Part shown: piece by piece, positions 48,358 through 57,256 of the stretch
Layout: every line of letters begins with the position of its first letter
Numbering within the stretch: position 1 is the stretch's first letter
NCBI GenBank assembly: GCA_023398815.1
Contig: JAEWRW010000030.1
Coordinates: 1-64,000 of the forward strand
Direction: 5' to 3'
DNA length: 64,000 nucleotides
Origin: Bacillota bacterium
GTDB taxonomy: Bacteria > Bacillota > Clostridia > Christensenellales > UMGS416
Position numbers and translations under genes: made by a program
The notes under the pieces: generated by a model
Seen by the model: the letters and a program-made list of their open reading frames with translations, nothing else
What the model was told of the DNA's origin: nothing
The model's database searches: none

Positions 48358-49350
48358 CTACCAAGCATAGGCCTCCGGGGCGCTGCCGCCGGGGCCGGGG
48401 AAGATCTCGTCCAGCCGGCGGAGCGCGTCGGGCGGCAGATCGATCTCCACCGCGCGGAGCGAATCCTCCAGCTGCTGCAGCGTGCGTGGGCCGATGATGG
48501 GCGAGGTGACCGCGGGGTTCGCCAGCAGCCATGCCAGCGCCACATCGGGTTCCTTCTCACCCAGTTCACGGCAGAGTGCCGAGAAGGCCGCCAGCTGCGT
48601 GCGCTGCGCGTCGGTCAGATTGGCCGCCGCCCGCGCCCCGCGCGAACCAGCCGCCGGGTTGGCGATGTTGCCACCCAGCAGCCCACCGCCCAGCGGGCTC
48701 CAAGGGATGACTCCCAGCCCCAGCTCCTGCGCGGCAGGCAGCACCTCCAGCTCCGGCAGGCGGCACAGCAGGTTGTATTTGTGCTGCTCAGACACCAAGC
48801 CCAGGAAATGGCGTTTCTCCGCAGCGGCCTGGGCGTAGCACAGGTGGCGCGCCCCAAAGTTGCTGGAGCCGATGTAGTAGACTTTGCCCTGGTGCACCAG
48901 GTCCTCAAAGGCACCCCAGGTTTCCTCCCAGGTGATGTGCCGCTCGATGTGGTGCATCTGGTAGAGCTCCACCCGGTCGGTTTGCAGACGCTTGAGAGAC
49001 CCTTCTATGTGCCGGCGAATCTTGTAGGCCGACAGGCCTCGTCCCTCGTTGGGGCCGTCGTTCTCGTCATGCATGAAGTTGTAGACTTTGGTGGCCAGCA
49101 CCACCTTCTCCCGTCGGTTGCCGCCCTGCCGGAACCAGCGGCCGATGATCTCCTCCGTCCAGCCGCAGTGCCCGCCGTCGTTGCCGCCGCCGTACACGTT
49201 CGCGGTGTCGAAGAAGTTGATGCCCACGTCCAGGGCCCGGTCCATGATGGCAAAGGCCTCTTTCTCGTCGGTCGTCGGGCCGAAGTTCATGGTGCCCAGG
49301 CAAAGTCGACTGACTTTCATGCCCGTTCGGCCAAGGGTTGTGTATTTCAT
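48358..49350 (-). CDS. Aldo/keto reductase (Tas/YhdN-like group)
   Basis: A 330-residue NADPH-dependent reductase. The tetrad is visible: Asp and Tyr in NFFDTANVYGGGN (near residue 50), Lys in VVLATKVYN (near 88) and His in LYQMHHIER (near 130). The C-terminal SPIIGPRTLQQLEDSLRA binds cofactor. GGAGGTGAG precedes ATG 49350. It is not clearly in an operon; the gene ends convergent with the ABC-2 exporter. Substrate unknown. Confidence 0.88.
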   Translation of the reverse strand: MKYTTLGRTGMKVSRLCLGTMNFGPTTDEKEAFAIMDRALDVGINFFDTANVYGGGNDGGHCGWTEEIIGRWFRQGGNRREKVVLATKVYNFMHDENDGPNEGRGLSAYKIRRHIEGSLKRLQTDRVELYQMHHIERHITWEETWGAFEDLVHQGKVYYIGSSNFGARHLCYAQAAAEKRHFLGLVSEQHKYNLLCRLPELEVLPAAQELGLGVIPWSPLGGGLLGGNIANPAAGSRGARAAANLTDAQRTQLAAFSALCRELGEKEPDVALAWLLANPAVTSPIIGPRTLQQLEDSLRAVEIDLPPDALRRLDEIFPGPGGSAPEAYAW

Positions 49351-49663
49351 ATGCTCACCTCCAGTGCAGTTGTTGTGAGGTTTGCCCCAGCGTTGTGACA
49401 GGAGCTTTTCATAACCCAAGCATATACCTTTGCGCAAAGTGTTTGTCAAGTAGAAAATCGAATACAAAATGATTTTTTTCTATTTTGTTTACCGATCCTG
49501 TTTGTTGCAGGCCGGGGCGGGGGAGGAACGTGTCCGTCCAGAAGATCACTGTTCCGATGGTGGCGTGATGGGCTATACTGGTGCGGAACGGCGTAGCTGG
49601 GGTGCGGGCGCAGGTGCCTGCGGAGTTTTAGCGACCGGCAATGGGGAGTAGAGGAGAACAAAA
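49351..49663. other. Intergenic region between divergent aldo/keto reductase and cobT
   Basis: A 313-base gap with an AT-rich stretch at about 49420-49500. It contains a -10 TATACT (49574-49579) with only a weak -35 for cobT and the ribosome binding site GAGGAG. I saw no cobalamin riboswitch and no open frame with a start site. Confidence 0.6.
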
Positions 49664-50734
49664 ATGCAAGAGATCATCGAGGGTATTCGTCCGCTCGACC
49701 GGGAAGCCATGCGGGCGGCAGAGGAACGGCAGGGAACGCTGGTGAAGCCGGCGGGCAGCCTGGGCCGGCTGGAGGAGTTGTCCATCCAGATGGCCGGCAT
49801 CACCGGGCGGGTGAAGAACCGCATCCGACGGAAGGTGCACTTTTTGCTGGGGGCAGACAACGGCATTTACGAGGAGGGGGTGGCCGCCGCGCCCCAGGAG
49901 TTTACCAACCTGCTGATGGGTTTCTACGCCAGTGACGTGCGTTGTGCCATCAATGTGCTGTGCCGCCGGGCCGGTGTGGATCTTAAAGTGGTGGACATGG
50001 GCGTGAAGGGCGAGGTGAACGGCCCGAACGTGCTGCGCGTCAAGCTCATGGAGGGCACCGGCAACTTCCTGCGCGACCGCGCCATGCCCGTGGACATCGC
50101 CCGCCGGGCGGTGGAGGTGGGTATGGAGCTGGCCCGCACCGCCCACGAGGAGGGCTACGACATCATTGGCACCGGCGAGGTGGGTATGGCCAACACCACG
50201 ACCGCCGCCGCCTGCATCATCGCCGCGTTGGGGCGGCAGAGCGGCATGGAACCGCTGGTTGGCCGTGGCGCGGGGCTGACCGACGAGGCGTTTACCCACA
50301 AGCAGGAGGTCATCGCCCAGGCGCTTCGCCGCCTGCAGCCCCGGCAGGACGACGCTTTTGACATCCTCTCCAAGGTCGGCGGGTTGGACATCGCCGGAAT
50401 GTGCGGCCTGTTCCTGGGTGCGGCTTATCACCGTTTGCCCATCGTGGTGGACGGTGTAGTGTCCATCGCTGCGGCGCTGTTGGCCTGGCGCATCAACCCC
50501 CTGGTGCGGGACTATCTGATTCCCTCCCACCAATCCGAAGAGCCGGCCTACCGGGCTGCCGCCGAGGCCATGGGGCTCGATCCCATTCTAAACCTGCGCA
50601 TGCGGCTGGGCGAGGGCACCGGCTGTCCCATTGCCATGCAAGTGCTGGAGGACGCGCTGGAGGTGTTCAACGACATGAACACCTTTGCCGAGACCCAGCT
50701 GCAGACCGACTATCAGGAGGGCATCAAAGCCTAG
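49664..50734 (+). CDS. cobT: Nicotinate-nucleotide-dimethylbenzimidazole phosphoribosyltransferase
   Basis: A 356-residue cytosolic enzyme of cobalamin nucleotide-loop assembly: it makes alpha-ribazole phosphate from nicotinate mononucleotide and the lower-ligand base. The catalytic glutamate in RLGEGTGCP is residue 317, the same number as in the Salmonella enzyme. LVKPAGSLGRLEEL (residues of about 26-40) and GTGEVGMANTTTAAA near residue 170 are the other signatures. GAGGAGAAC precedes the ATG. It is convergent with cobS, cobU and cobC, and the stop codons of cobT and cobS overlap by four bases. Confidence 0.95.
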   Translation: MQEIIEGIRPLDREAMRAAEERQGTLVKPAGSLGRLEELSIQMAGITGRVKNRIRRKVHFLLGADNGIYEEGVAAAPQEFTNLLMGFYASDVRCAINVLCRRAGVDLKVVDMGVKGEVNGPNVLRVKLMEGTGNFLRDRAMPVDIARRAVEVGMELARTAHEEGYDIIGTGEVGMANTTTAAACIIAALGRQSGMEPLVGRGAGLTDEAFTHKQEVIAQALRRLQPRQDDAFDILSKVGGLDIAGMCGLFLGAAYHRLPIVVDGVVSIAAALLAWRINPLVRDYLIPSHQSEEPAYRAAAEAMGLDPILNLRMRLGEGTGCPIAMQVLEDALEVFNDMNTFAETQLQTDYQEGIKA

Positions 50735-51492
50735 AAGTGCAGCGCCAGCGCGGCCAGTGCCAGCAGCGACGCCAATTCGGCCAGCTCGCAGCAGCCACCC
50801 AGGCAGTCGCCGGTGAGGCCGCCGAGTTTGCGGTTGCACAGGCGGAAGAAGCCCCACGCCGCCAGCAGACCCAGCCCTGCTGCCCCCGCCGCGGCCAAGG
50901 CCAGCCATGTGCCACCCACCAGCCACCCGGTGAGTGCAAAGGCTGCTGCCACCCCGATGAGGCTCCCCCAGGCTACTGCGGGGGGCACGTTGCCGATGAA
51001 TAGTGCCCCGCTGCCACCGGGCCGGGCATTGGTGCCCACGGCGGCGACCCAGGCGATGCACGCCCGCCCCAGCGCCGGCACTACCAGCAGAAACCACAGC
51101 CACCGCCCCGGCAGCGCCGCCACCGCCAGCGTTCGCAACCCCACGTCAAAGACGAGGGCCAGCGTGCCATAGGCACCCATGCGGCTGTCCTTCAGTAGGG
51201 CCAGCATGCCCTCCCGGTCGCGGAAGCAGAAAAACGCGTCGCAGCAGTCGGCCAGGCCGTCGTTGTGCAGGGCGCCGGTCAGCAGCACCAATGCCAGTGT
51301 GGAGAGCGCCGCGCCAATGAGCGGCCCCGCCAGCCACCCGCCCAGCGCTGCCACCGCCAGGCTCAGGGCCCCCAGCACCAGACCCACCGGCGCAAACCAC
51401 ACCGACGCTCGGCGGAAATCCGCGGGGCTGCAGGGCAGCTCACGGTTGACCGGGATGCGGGTCAGCATTTGCACCATCAGCAGGAATTTCAT
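50731..51492 (-). CDS. cobS: Adenosylcobinamide-GDP ribazoletransferase
   Basis: A 253-residue integral membrane enzyme that joins adenosylcobinamide-GDP and alpha-ribazole (phosphate) to give cobalamin. The signature LTGALHNDGLADCCDAFF near residue 75 contains the conserved acidic metal ligands, followed by LLKDSRMGAYGTLAL. About six or seven hydrophobic helices. Start at ATG 51492, ten bases after the cobU stop. It is the last gene of the cobC-cobU-cobS operon. Confidence 0.93.
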   Translation of the reverse strand: MKFLLMVQMLTRIPVNRELPCSPADFRRASVWFAPVGLVLGALSLAVAALGGWLAGPLIGAALSTLALVLLTGALHNDGLADCCDAFFCFRDREGMLALLKDSRMGAYGTLALVFDVGLRTLAVAALPGRWLWFLLVVPALGRACIAWVAAVGTNARPGGSGALFIGNVPPAVAWGSLIGVAAAFALTGWLVGGTWLALAAAGAAGLGLLAAWGFFRLCNRKLGGLTGDCLGGCCELAELASLLALAALALHF

Positions 51493-51502
51493 CGTTACAT
51501 CC

Positions 51503-52066
51503 TCACTTCAACCGCAGCGGCAGGCCGCAGGCCACGAGGAACACCTCGTCCGCCGCCGCCGCCATGCGCTGGTTGGCGATGCCTGTGAGGTCGGCAAAAA
51601 GCCGCCCCAACGGGTATTCGCTCACCAGCCCCCAGCCCACTTCGTTGGTGACCAGAAGCAAGGTCTTGCCCGTTTCCCGCGCGGCCGCAAAAAGCGCCTG
51701 CACCTCGCCGGTTACCACGGCCAGCGCTTGGTCCAGCGTGCCGCCAGTGATGTTGTCTCCTTCCATATCCACCCCGGCGGAGGAAAACAGCAGATTAGTA
51801 AACCATAAGGTGCAGCAATCCAGCAGCACATGGGTCTGGCCCGCTGCCCGCACCACCTCGCCCAAGCCGGTGAACCCCTCGTGGGTGTCCCAATGGGGGT
51901 TGCGCCGGGCACGGTGCCGAGCGATGCGCTCGGCCATTTCGCCGTCGGAGCGGGTGGCTGTAGCCAGGTACAGCACGTCGTCGTGGGCAGCGAAGAGCCC
52001 CTCGGCAAAGGTACTCTTGCCCGACCGGCTGCCACCGGTGATCAGTATGATTTTGCTCTCGCTCAT
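51503..52066 (-). CDS. cobU: Adenosylcobinamide kinase / phosphate guanylyltransferase
   Basis: A 187-residue enzyme that phosphorylates adenosylcobinamide and then transfers GMP. The P-loop GGSRSGKS is at residues 11-18, a candidate guanylylated histidine is His51 in RIARHRARRN, and LLVTNEVGWGLV near 145 is the family signature (usually followed by P, here by SEY). It overlaps cobC by four bases. Together with cobT and cobS it forms a complete nucleotide-loop pathway without the corrin-ring genes in this window. Confidence 0.93.
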   Translation of the reverse strand: MSESKIILITGGSRSGKSTFAEGLFAAHDDVLYLATATRSDGEMAERIARHRARRNPHWDTHEGFTGLGEVVRAAGQTHVLLDCCTLWFTNLLFSSAGVDMEGDNITGGTLDQALAVVTGEVQALFAAARETGKTLLLVTNEVGWGLVSEYPLGRLFADLTGIANQRMAAAADEVFLVACGLPLRLK

Positions 52067-52665
52067 GCGTCATTCTCCTTTGTTGGTTCCCCCGGCCACA
52101 GGGCACCCAGGTACAGGTTGCTATACTCGGCGTGTACCACGGCCACGTCGCCATTGCGGCACGCAAACTTCCAGAAGAGCGCCGGGTCGCCCAGCACGAA
52201 GCAGTAACTGGCGCGCAGCACCCCGCCGTGGGCACTCAGCAGCACGTCGCCGCCTTCCTGGGGCAGCAGCTCCTGCCAGAAGCCCACCACCCGCTCGTAA
52301 AACTGCAGATAGCTCTCACCACCGGGGATGGCGTACCCCATCCAGTCGGCCTGCCACGCGTCGCACTCGGCAGGGTGGCGGTGGGCAATCTCGTCCCAGG
52401 TCAGGCCCTCAAAGAGGCCCAGCTCCCGCTCCCGCAGGCGGTCGTCGGGCCGGGCGGGCACGCCGGGCAGCGCCAGCGCGGCGCTCTCCCTAGCCCGGGG
52501 GCTGGGGCTGCACCACGCACGTGCGATGCCCGCACCGGCCAGACGCGCCGCCGCCGCAGCCATCTGCTGGTGCCCGAGCTTGGTCAGCAGCTCATCGCTC
52601 GCGCCGGCAAAGCGGCCGGCAGCGTTGGAGAGGGTCTCCCCATGGCGCAGCAGGTAGATTTTCAT
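52063..52665 (-). CDS. cobC: Histidine phosphatase, probable alpha-ribazole phosphatase
   Basis: A 200-residue phosphoglycerate-mutase-like phosphatase. The catalytic histidine is in YLLRHGET near residue 5-12, with the ELGLFEGLTWDE region near 84 and the second histidine in LLSAHGGVLRA near 145. Next to cobU it is best assigned as CobC, which dephosphorylates alpha-ribazole phosphate or cobalamin phosphate. The third of three clustered ATGs (52665) gives the best spacing to AAGGA. Confidence 0.85.
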   Translation of the reverse strand: MKIYLLRHGETLSNAAGRFAGASDELLTKLGHQQMAAAAARLAGAGIARAWCSPSPRARESAALALPGVPARPDDRLRERELGLFEGLTWDEIAHRHPAECDAWQADWMGYAIPGGESYLQFYERVVGFWQELLPQEGGDVLLSAHGGVLRASYCFVLGDPALFWKFACRNGDVAVVHAEYSNLYLGALWPGEPTKENDA

Positions 52666-52742
52666 CGCATCCATCCTTGTTTGGCGCGGTTGTGCCGCGC
52701 GGTTTTCACATTATAGCATGGTGCGGTTGACCGGGGCAAAAT

Positions 52743-53624
52743 CTAAAGGAGTGTTGATTCCTCTGCGGCGGGCGCTATCTGCTCCGCCCGTCGCTCGGCC
52801 CGGTACCGGGCGGCAAACTGCCCCGGCGCGCAGCCGTAGTGGGCGCGGAAGAGGTGGTAGAAATGGCTCAGGTTATTAAAGCCCGCCTGGTTGCACACCT
52901 CCAGCATGGAGGGGGCACCTGCCAGCAGCAGTTCGGCGGCGTAAGCCAGCCGCTTGGTGTTGATGTAGGCGGTGGGCGGCATCTGCAGGTAACGCTGGAA
53001 GGTACGCGTCACATGCTCCTGGGAGTAATTGGTGTGCCGCAGCACGTAGTCCAGCCCGGCGAGGAAGGCTGCCGGGCGATCGAGGTCGGCGAGGAGCGCC
53101 GAAAACCATGCGGGCAGCGTGGTTGGTGCGGCATCGCTTACCTGCTGGGTCATGCACACCAGCAGCTCCGGCAGCAGGGCGCGGAACGTGCGCCGGCGCG
53201 CCGAACTCGGCTCCATGGCATTGAGTGCCAGCAGCTTTCGCCGTGTTTCATTGTATTCGTAGCCGGTCAGGCGGGTCTGCGGCGGCAGGGGAGCCTCATC
53301 TACCACCTTGGTCGGCAGCTCCAGCCAGTTGGCGGCCTCCTCAAAAAAACGGCGATCGAACGCCACGTTGATGAAGTCAAAGGTGTAGGTGTTCAGGAAC
53401 CGGTAGCTGTGCACGTCCCCCGGGCGGATGAGCACCAGCGAGCCGGTGTCCAGCACCAGGTGGTGGTCGTTCACGTCGTGCAGCGCCTGGCCGTTGAGCA
53501 CGAAGAACAGCTCGTAAAAGTCGTGCCCGTGGCGGTGGTACGTCTCGGACACGACGTATTGGCGCAATAGGCCCAACCCGTCAGACGGGTCATCGGCCTG
53601 AAAGTGCAGGCACTCGGTTTCCAT
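52743..53624 (-). CDS. AraC-family regulator, divergent from the glycyl radical enzyme
   Basis: A 293-residue regulator with an N-terminal cupin domain (HRHGHDFYELFFVLNGQALH, then LIRPGDVHSYRF) and C-terminal AraC helix-turn-helix pair (NYSQEHVTRTFQRYLQMPPT and VCNQAGFNNLSHFYHLFR, ending CAPGQFAARYR). GAAGGGGAAG precedes the ATG. It is divergent from the glycyl radical enzyme and activase genes and presumably activates them upon sensing the substrate of that enzyme. Confidence 0.9.
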   Translation of the reverse strand: METECLHFQADDPSDGLGLLRQYVVSETYHRHGHDFYELFFVLNGQALHDVNDHHLVLDTGSLVLIRPGDVHSYRFLNTYTFDFINVAFDRRFFEEAANWLELPTKVVDEAPLPPQTRLTGYEYNETRRKLLALNAMEPSSARRRTFRALLPELLVCMTQQVSDAAPTTLPAWFSALLADLDRPAAFLAGLDYVLRHTNYSQEHVTRTFQRYLQMPPTAYINTKRLAYAAELLLAGAPSMLEVCNQAGFNNLSHFYHLFRAHYGCAPGQFAARYRAERRAEQIAPAAEESTLL

Positions 53625-53668
53625 CGCTTCCCCTTCCTTTCTGCAATATCAATATAGCACAAACAACA

Positions 53669-53710
53669 GTCAACCGCTCAGAAGATTTGGGCGGTTGGCG
53701 ACGCTATACT
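53669..53710 (+). promoter_or_regulatory. Activator-type promoter of the glycyl radical enzyme operon
   Basis: A -10 TATACT (53705-53710) lacks a good -35. Immediately upstream is an imperfect inverted repeat GTCAACCGC (53669-53677) and GCGGTTGGC (53691-53699), centred about 22 bases apart. This layout suits activation by the divergent AraC-family regulator. Confidence 0.55.
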
Positions 53711-53740
53711 AGAGGAAATCAACGCTTGCGAGGGATTGCA

Positions 53741-55951
53741 ATGAGTGACGTGCAGAGCATTCGCTATGTGGTGGAGTTCACCCGGGTCTACAAGGAGTGC
53801 GGGGAGAAGCACCTGCGGGAGGCACGATGCCTCGATCTGCAGCTGCGGCAGATTGCCTTGCCCCTGAAACAGGAGGACTGGCTGGCGGGCATGGTGCGCC
53901 ATGAGCTGGTGGGCTTCTCTTCCCAGTTTGGCGGCATTTACACCTACTTCTTCCACGAGCATGAGTTCCTCAGCGCCATGGACCGCTGCCAGGGGGAGCT
54001 GGACGAGGCGACGCACAAGGCTGCGCTGGCCGCTTGTGAGTTCTGGCGGTTGGAGAACACAGCAAAAAAGCACAACATGCGTTTCGTGCAGAAGTATGGT
54101 TTTGAGCCGCCCCACAACTTCTACACCGCCGGCATCGCCAACTGCGACAGCCGGGTGGCGGGCACCAATGTGGACTTCCACAAGCTCATCGATCTGGGTC
54201 TGCCGGGTCTGAGGCAGGAGATCGCTGCAGCCGTCGCCGCCAACGGCGCCAGCGACTTCTATACGGGGTTGATACAGTGGATTGACACGCTGTGCGCGGT
54301 GGCCCTGCGGTACGCTGACCAGGCGCAGGCGCTCTATGACGAAGGCGGCGACGCCCACCACCGGGTGCTGGCACAAGCGCTGCGCGGCATCACCGAGCAC
54401 GCGCCCCGGAGTTTTGTGGAAGGGCTGCAGCTCATGTGGCTCTACTCCGTCTGCTGCGACCTGATGAATTACGGCCGCATGGACGACTACCTGGGGGCCC
54501 TCTACCTGCGGGACATCGAGCGCGGCACATTGGACGAAGAGGAAGCTGTGAGGTACGTCCTCAAGCTGTACAAGCACTTCCTCACCATCAACAAGATCCA
54601 CGACTGCCGTGTCATCGTGGGCGGGCGCGGGCGTCGCAACGTGGAAGGGGCCGACCGGCTTGCCATCGTCATCATGGAGGCATCCCGCCGTTTCCGCCAG
54701 GCGGTGCCCCAGTTGACACTGCGCTACCACAAGGGCATGGACGAAGCGGTATTTGCCAAGGCCATGCAGGTCAACGCCGAGGGCTGTACCTTCCCCATTC
54801 TTTACTCCGACGAGACCAACATCCCGGCGGTCATGAAGGTCTATGGCGTGCCGGAACGGGAAGCTGAACAGTATGTACCCTTTGGCTGTGGGGAGTATGT
54901 GCTGGTGGGCATGAGCGTGGGCACGCCCAACAACGGCGTCAATCTGCTGAAGGCCCTCGAAGCCACCCTGCACGATGGGTTTGACCCTTGGTTCCACCAG
55001 CAGATCGGCACGCACACCGGCAAACCGGAGGATTTTGCCAGCTACGAGGTGCTCTATGACGCGCTGCTGACCCAGCTGGCCGGGCCGGTGGAGCAGGTGG
55101 CTTATCACAAATGGCTCAACTACCGCGTGGCGGGGGAGGAAGCCGCTTATCTGCATCTCTCGCTGCTGATGGATGACTGCATTGCCCGCGGCAAGGCCGT
55201 GCTATCCGGTGGGGTGCGCTACGAGAACGCCTCCAGCGAGATCTTCGGCCTCATCAGCTGTGCCGACGGCCTTGCCGCCATCAAGCGGCTGGTATACGAC
55301 GAGAAGAAGTACACGCTGCCCCAGGTGGTGGAGATGCTGGACCGCAACTGGGAGGGGCACGAAGCCGACCGGAAGGCCATGCTGGCCGCCCCCAAGTATG
55401 GCAACGACGACGCCTATACCGACGCCATTGCCACCCGGCTCTTTGCCGACATCGCCGACCTGACGGCAAAAGCGGGGGAGAAGGTAGGCCTCCATCGCTA
55501 CAACATCGTGTCAGTCAACAACTCCATGAGTGCCGAGTGGGGCTACTTCTGCGAGGCATCACCCTGCGGGCGGCGGCGCGGCGACGCCATGGCCAACGCC
55601 AACGGCCCCTCCCTGGGGGCGGACCGCAGCGGCATGACGGCGCTGCTCAACTCCATGGCGAAGTTTGACAACACCAAGCATGTCGGCGTCATCAATAACC
55701 TGCGGCTGACCAAGGAAATGTTCGCCGCCTCCTACGACCAGGTCACTGCGCTGCTCAAGACGTTCTTCCACAACGGCGGGGTGCAGCTCAACTTGTGCTG
55801 CATCGGTCGGGAGGACCTGGAGAACGCCATGGCCCACCCCGAGGCCTACCAGAACCTCATGGTGCGCATCGGCGGGTTCAGCGCGCGCTTTGTGACGCTG
55901 GAACCCTCCACCCAGCGGGAGATTCTGCGCCGCACAACCTACGGAGCCTGA
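53741..55951 (+). CDS. Glycyl radical enzyme of unknown substrate (pyruvate formate-lyase superfamily)
   Basis: A 736-residue member of the glycyl radical enzyme superfamily. The radical glycine is most likely Gly712 in RIGGFSARFV, in the usual place about 25 residues from the end (family motif RVxGY). The thiyl cysteine is Cys383 in FGCGEYV. The loop differs from the GCVEP of diol dehydratases and choline lyase and from the CC of pyruvate formate-lyase, so the substrate cannot be assigned. GAGGGATTGCA precedes ATG 53741. The activase gene follows directly and an AraC regulator is divergent. No microcompartment shell genes are present. Confidence 0.88.
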   Translation: MSDVQSIRYVVEFTRVYKECGEKHLREARCLDLQLRQIALPLKQEDWLAGMVRHELVGFSSQFGGIYTYFFHEHEFLSAMDRCQGELDEATHKAALAACEFWRLENTAKKHNMRFVQKYGFEPPHNFYTAGIANCDSRVAGTNVDFHKLIDLGLPGLRQEIAAAVAANGASDFYTGLIQWIDTLCAVALRYADQAQALYDEGGDAHHRVLAQALRGITEHAPRSFVEGLQLMWLYSVCCDLMNYGRMDDYLGALYLRDIERGTLDEEEAVRYVLKLYKHFLTINKIHDCRVIVGGRGRRNVEGADRLAIVIMEASRRFRQAVPQLTLRYHKGMDEAVFAKAMQVNAEGCTFPILYSDETNIPAVMKVYGVPEREAEQYVPFGCGEYVLVGMSVGTPNNGVNLLKALEATLHDGFDPWFHQQIGTHTGKPEDFASYEVLYDALLTQLAGPVEQVAYHKWLNYRVAGEEAAYLHLSLLMDDCIARGKAVLSGGVRYENASSEIFGLISCADGLAAIKRLVYDEKKYTLPQVVEMLDRNWEGHEADRKAMLAAPKYGNDDAYTDAIATRLFADIADLTAKAGEKVGLHRYNIVSVNNSMSAEWGYFCEASPCGRRRGDAMANANGPSLGADRSGMTALLNSMAKFDNTKHVGVINNLRLTKEMFAASYDQVTALLKTFFHNGGVQLNLCCIGREDLENAMAHPEAYQNLMVRIGGFSARFVTLEPSTQREILRRTTYGA

Positions 55952-55952
55952 C

Positions 55953-56834
55953 ATGGGCGTGGTGTTCGACATTCAAAAGTGCTGCCTGCACGACGGGCCG
56001 GGCATCCGCACCACGGTGTTTCTGAAGGGCTGCAACCTGCGCTGTGCATGGTGCCACAACCCGGAGAGCTTCCGCGCCGAGCCGGAGCTGTTTTGGCAGC
56101 AGTCACGCTGCACCGCCTGCGGGGCCTGCGTGGTAGCATGCCCCAGGCATGTCCACACCATCGGTGAGGACGGCGCACACCACCTGCAGCGGGGGGCTTG
56201 CGTGGCCTGCGGGCAGTGCGTGGCGCTCTGCCCCAACGACGCCCTGCGCCTCTACGGCCAGCCCATGACGGCGCAGGAGGTCTTTGACGAGCTGCGCAAG
56301 GACACGTTGTTCTATCAGTCCTCCGGCGGCGGGGTCACGCTCTCCGGCGGGGAGGCGATCCTACAGACGGCCTTTGCGCTGGAGCTTCTCACCCTGTGCC
56401 GGCAGGCCGGCTTCCACACGGCGCTGGAGACCAACGGGAGCGTACCCTGGGCAGCGCTGGAGACATTCCTGCCGCTGGTGGATCTCTTCCTGTACGACTT
56501 CAAGCATTGGGACAGCGACGGCCACCGGCAGTACACCGGCGTGGGCAACGAGCGCGTTTTGGCGAACCTGCGCCAGCTCGCCGGGCGCGGCGCGACCATC
56601 TGGCTACGGTGCCCCATCATCCCTGGCGTCAACGACACCGACGCGCACTTTGAGGCTATCGCGGCCCTCGCGCAGGAGATCCACCCTGAGAAGGTGGAGC
56701 TCATGGCGTACCACGACATTGGTCGGGGCAAGTGGGGCGGCCTGGGGCTGTCCTACGCCTTCGATGGCCTGCCGTCAGCGACGCCGGAGCAAAAGGCCCA
56801 ATGGGAAACGCGGCTGGCGCAGGCGGGCCGGTAA
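55953..56834 (+). CDS. Glycyl radical enzyme activase (radical SAM)
   Basis: A 293-residue activating enzyme. The SAM cluster motif CNLRCAWC has Cys27, Cys31 and Cys34. An insertion carries two ferredoxin-like [4Fe-4S] motifs, CTACGACVVACP (about 53-64) and CVACGQCVALCP (about 84-96), typical of activases for non-PFL glycyl radical enzymes. GGGVTLSGGEAILQ near 128 is the conserved SAM-binding GGE region. It starts one base after the enzyme stop codon, so the two are translationally coupled, and it installs the glycyl radical on that enzyme. Confidence 0.93.
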   Translation: MGVVFDIQKCCLHDGPGIRTTVFLKGCNLRCAWCHNPESFRAEPELFWQQSRCTACGACVVACPRHVHTIGEDGAHHLQRGACVACGQCVALCPNDALRLYGQPMTAQEVFDELRKDTLFYQSSGGGVTLSGGEAILQTAFALELLTLCRQAGFHTALETNGSVPWAALETFLPLVDLFLYDFKHWDSDGHRQYTGVGNERVLANLRQLAGRGATIWLRCPIIPGVNDTDAHFEAIAALAQEIHPEKVELMAYHDIGRGKWGGLGLSYAFDGLPSATPEQKAQWETRLAQAGR

Positions 56835-56869
56835 CCGAGGACGCGTAGAGACAACTGCATATGCTTATA

Positions 56870-56902
56870 ACCCGGCTCCCTGGGTGGAAGCCGGGTTTTT
56901 TG
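56870..56902 (+). terminator. Intrinsic terminator after the glycyl radical operon
   Basis: ACCCGGCT (56870-56877) pairs with AGCCGGGT (56889-56896), followed by six T residues. Confidence 0.88.
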
Positions 56903-56923
56903 TCAGCAGGTGGGGCAACCCCA

Positions 56924-57256
56924 TCAGAACACAAACTGAACCAGCAACATATAGACCACCGTACCCCCGGCGATGGAGAGCAGCATCTGCCGCCGCCACA
57001 GGTGCAGGGCCACCACCACCCCCACGGCAATGAGCTCGGGCAGGCTGTGGGTGCCGGTGAGCACGTTGACATCCTTGAAGCAGTAGACGACCAGCAGGCC
57101 CAGCACGGCGGCCGGCAGCATCCGCCCCAGGTAGCGGATGACCGGCGGGGTGGGCCGGTTGGCCGGGAACAGCAGGAACGGCAGGAAGCGGGTGGCCATG
57201 GTGCCCAGCACCACCGCGGCAATCGTCACAATTCGTTCGGCCAGCGTCATCGTCAT
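56924..57256 (-). CDS. azlD: AzlD-family branched-chain amino acid exporter small subunit
   Basis: A 110-residue membrane protein with about three or four helices. TMATRFLPFLLF near residue 19 and RYLGRMLPAAVLGLLVVYC near 41 are typical AzlD features. It starts four bases inside the end of azlC (ATGA overlap). With AzlC it forms an exporter for branched-chain amino acids or analogues such as azaleucine. Confidence 0.85.
   Translation of the reverse strand: MTMTLAERIVTIAAVVLGTMATRFLPFLLFPANRPTPPVIRYLGRMLPAAVLGLLVVYCFKDVNVLTGTHSLPELIAVGVVVALHLWRRQMLLSIAGGTVVYMLLVQFVF

Noticed and set aside
49351..49663. Cobalamin riboswitch before cobT
   Set aside because: Expected for a B12 gene, but no recognisable B12-box and no leader terminator were found in this gap.
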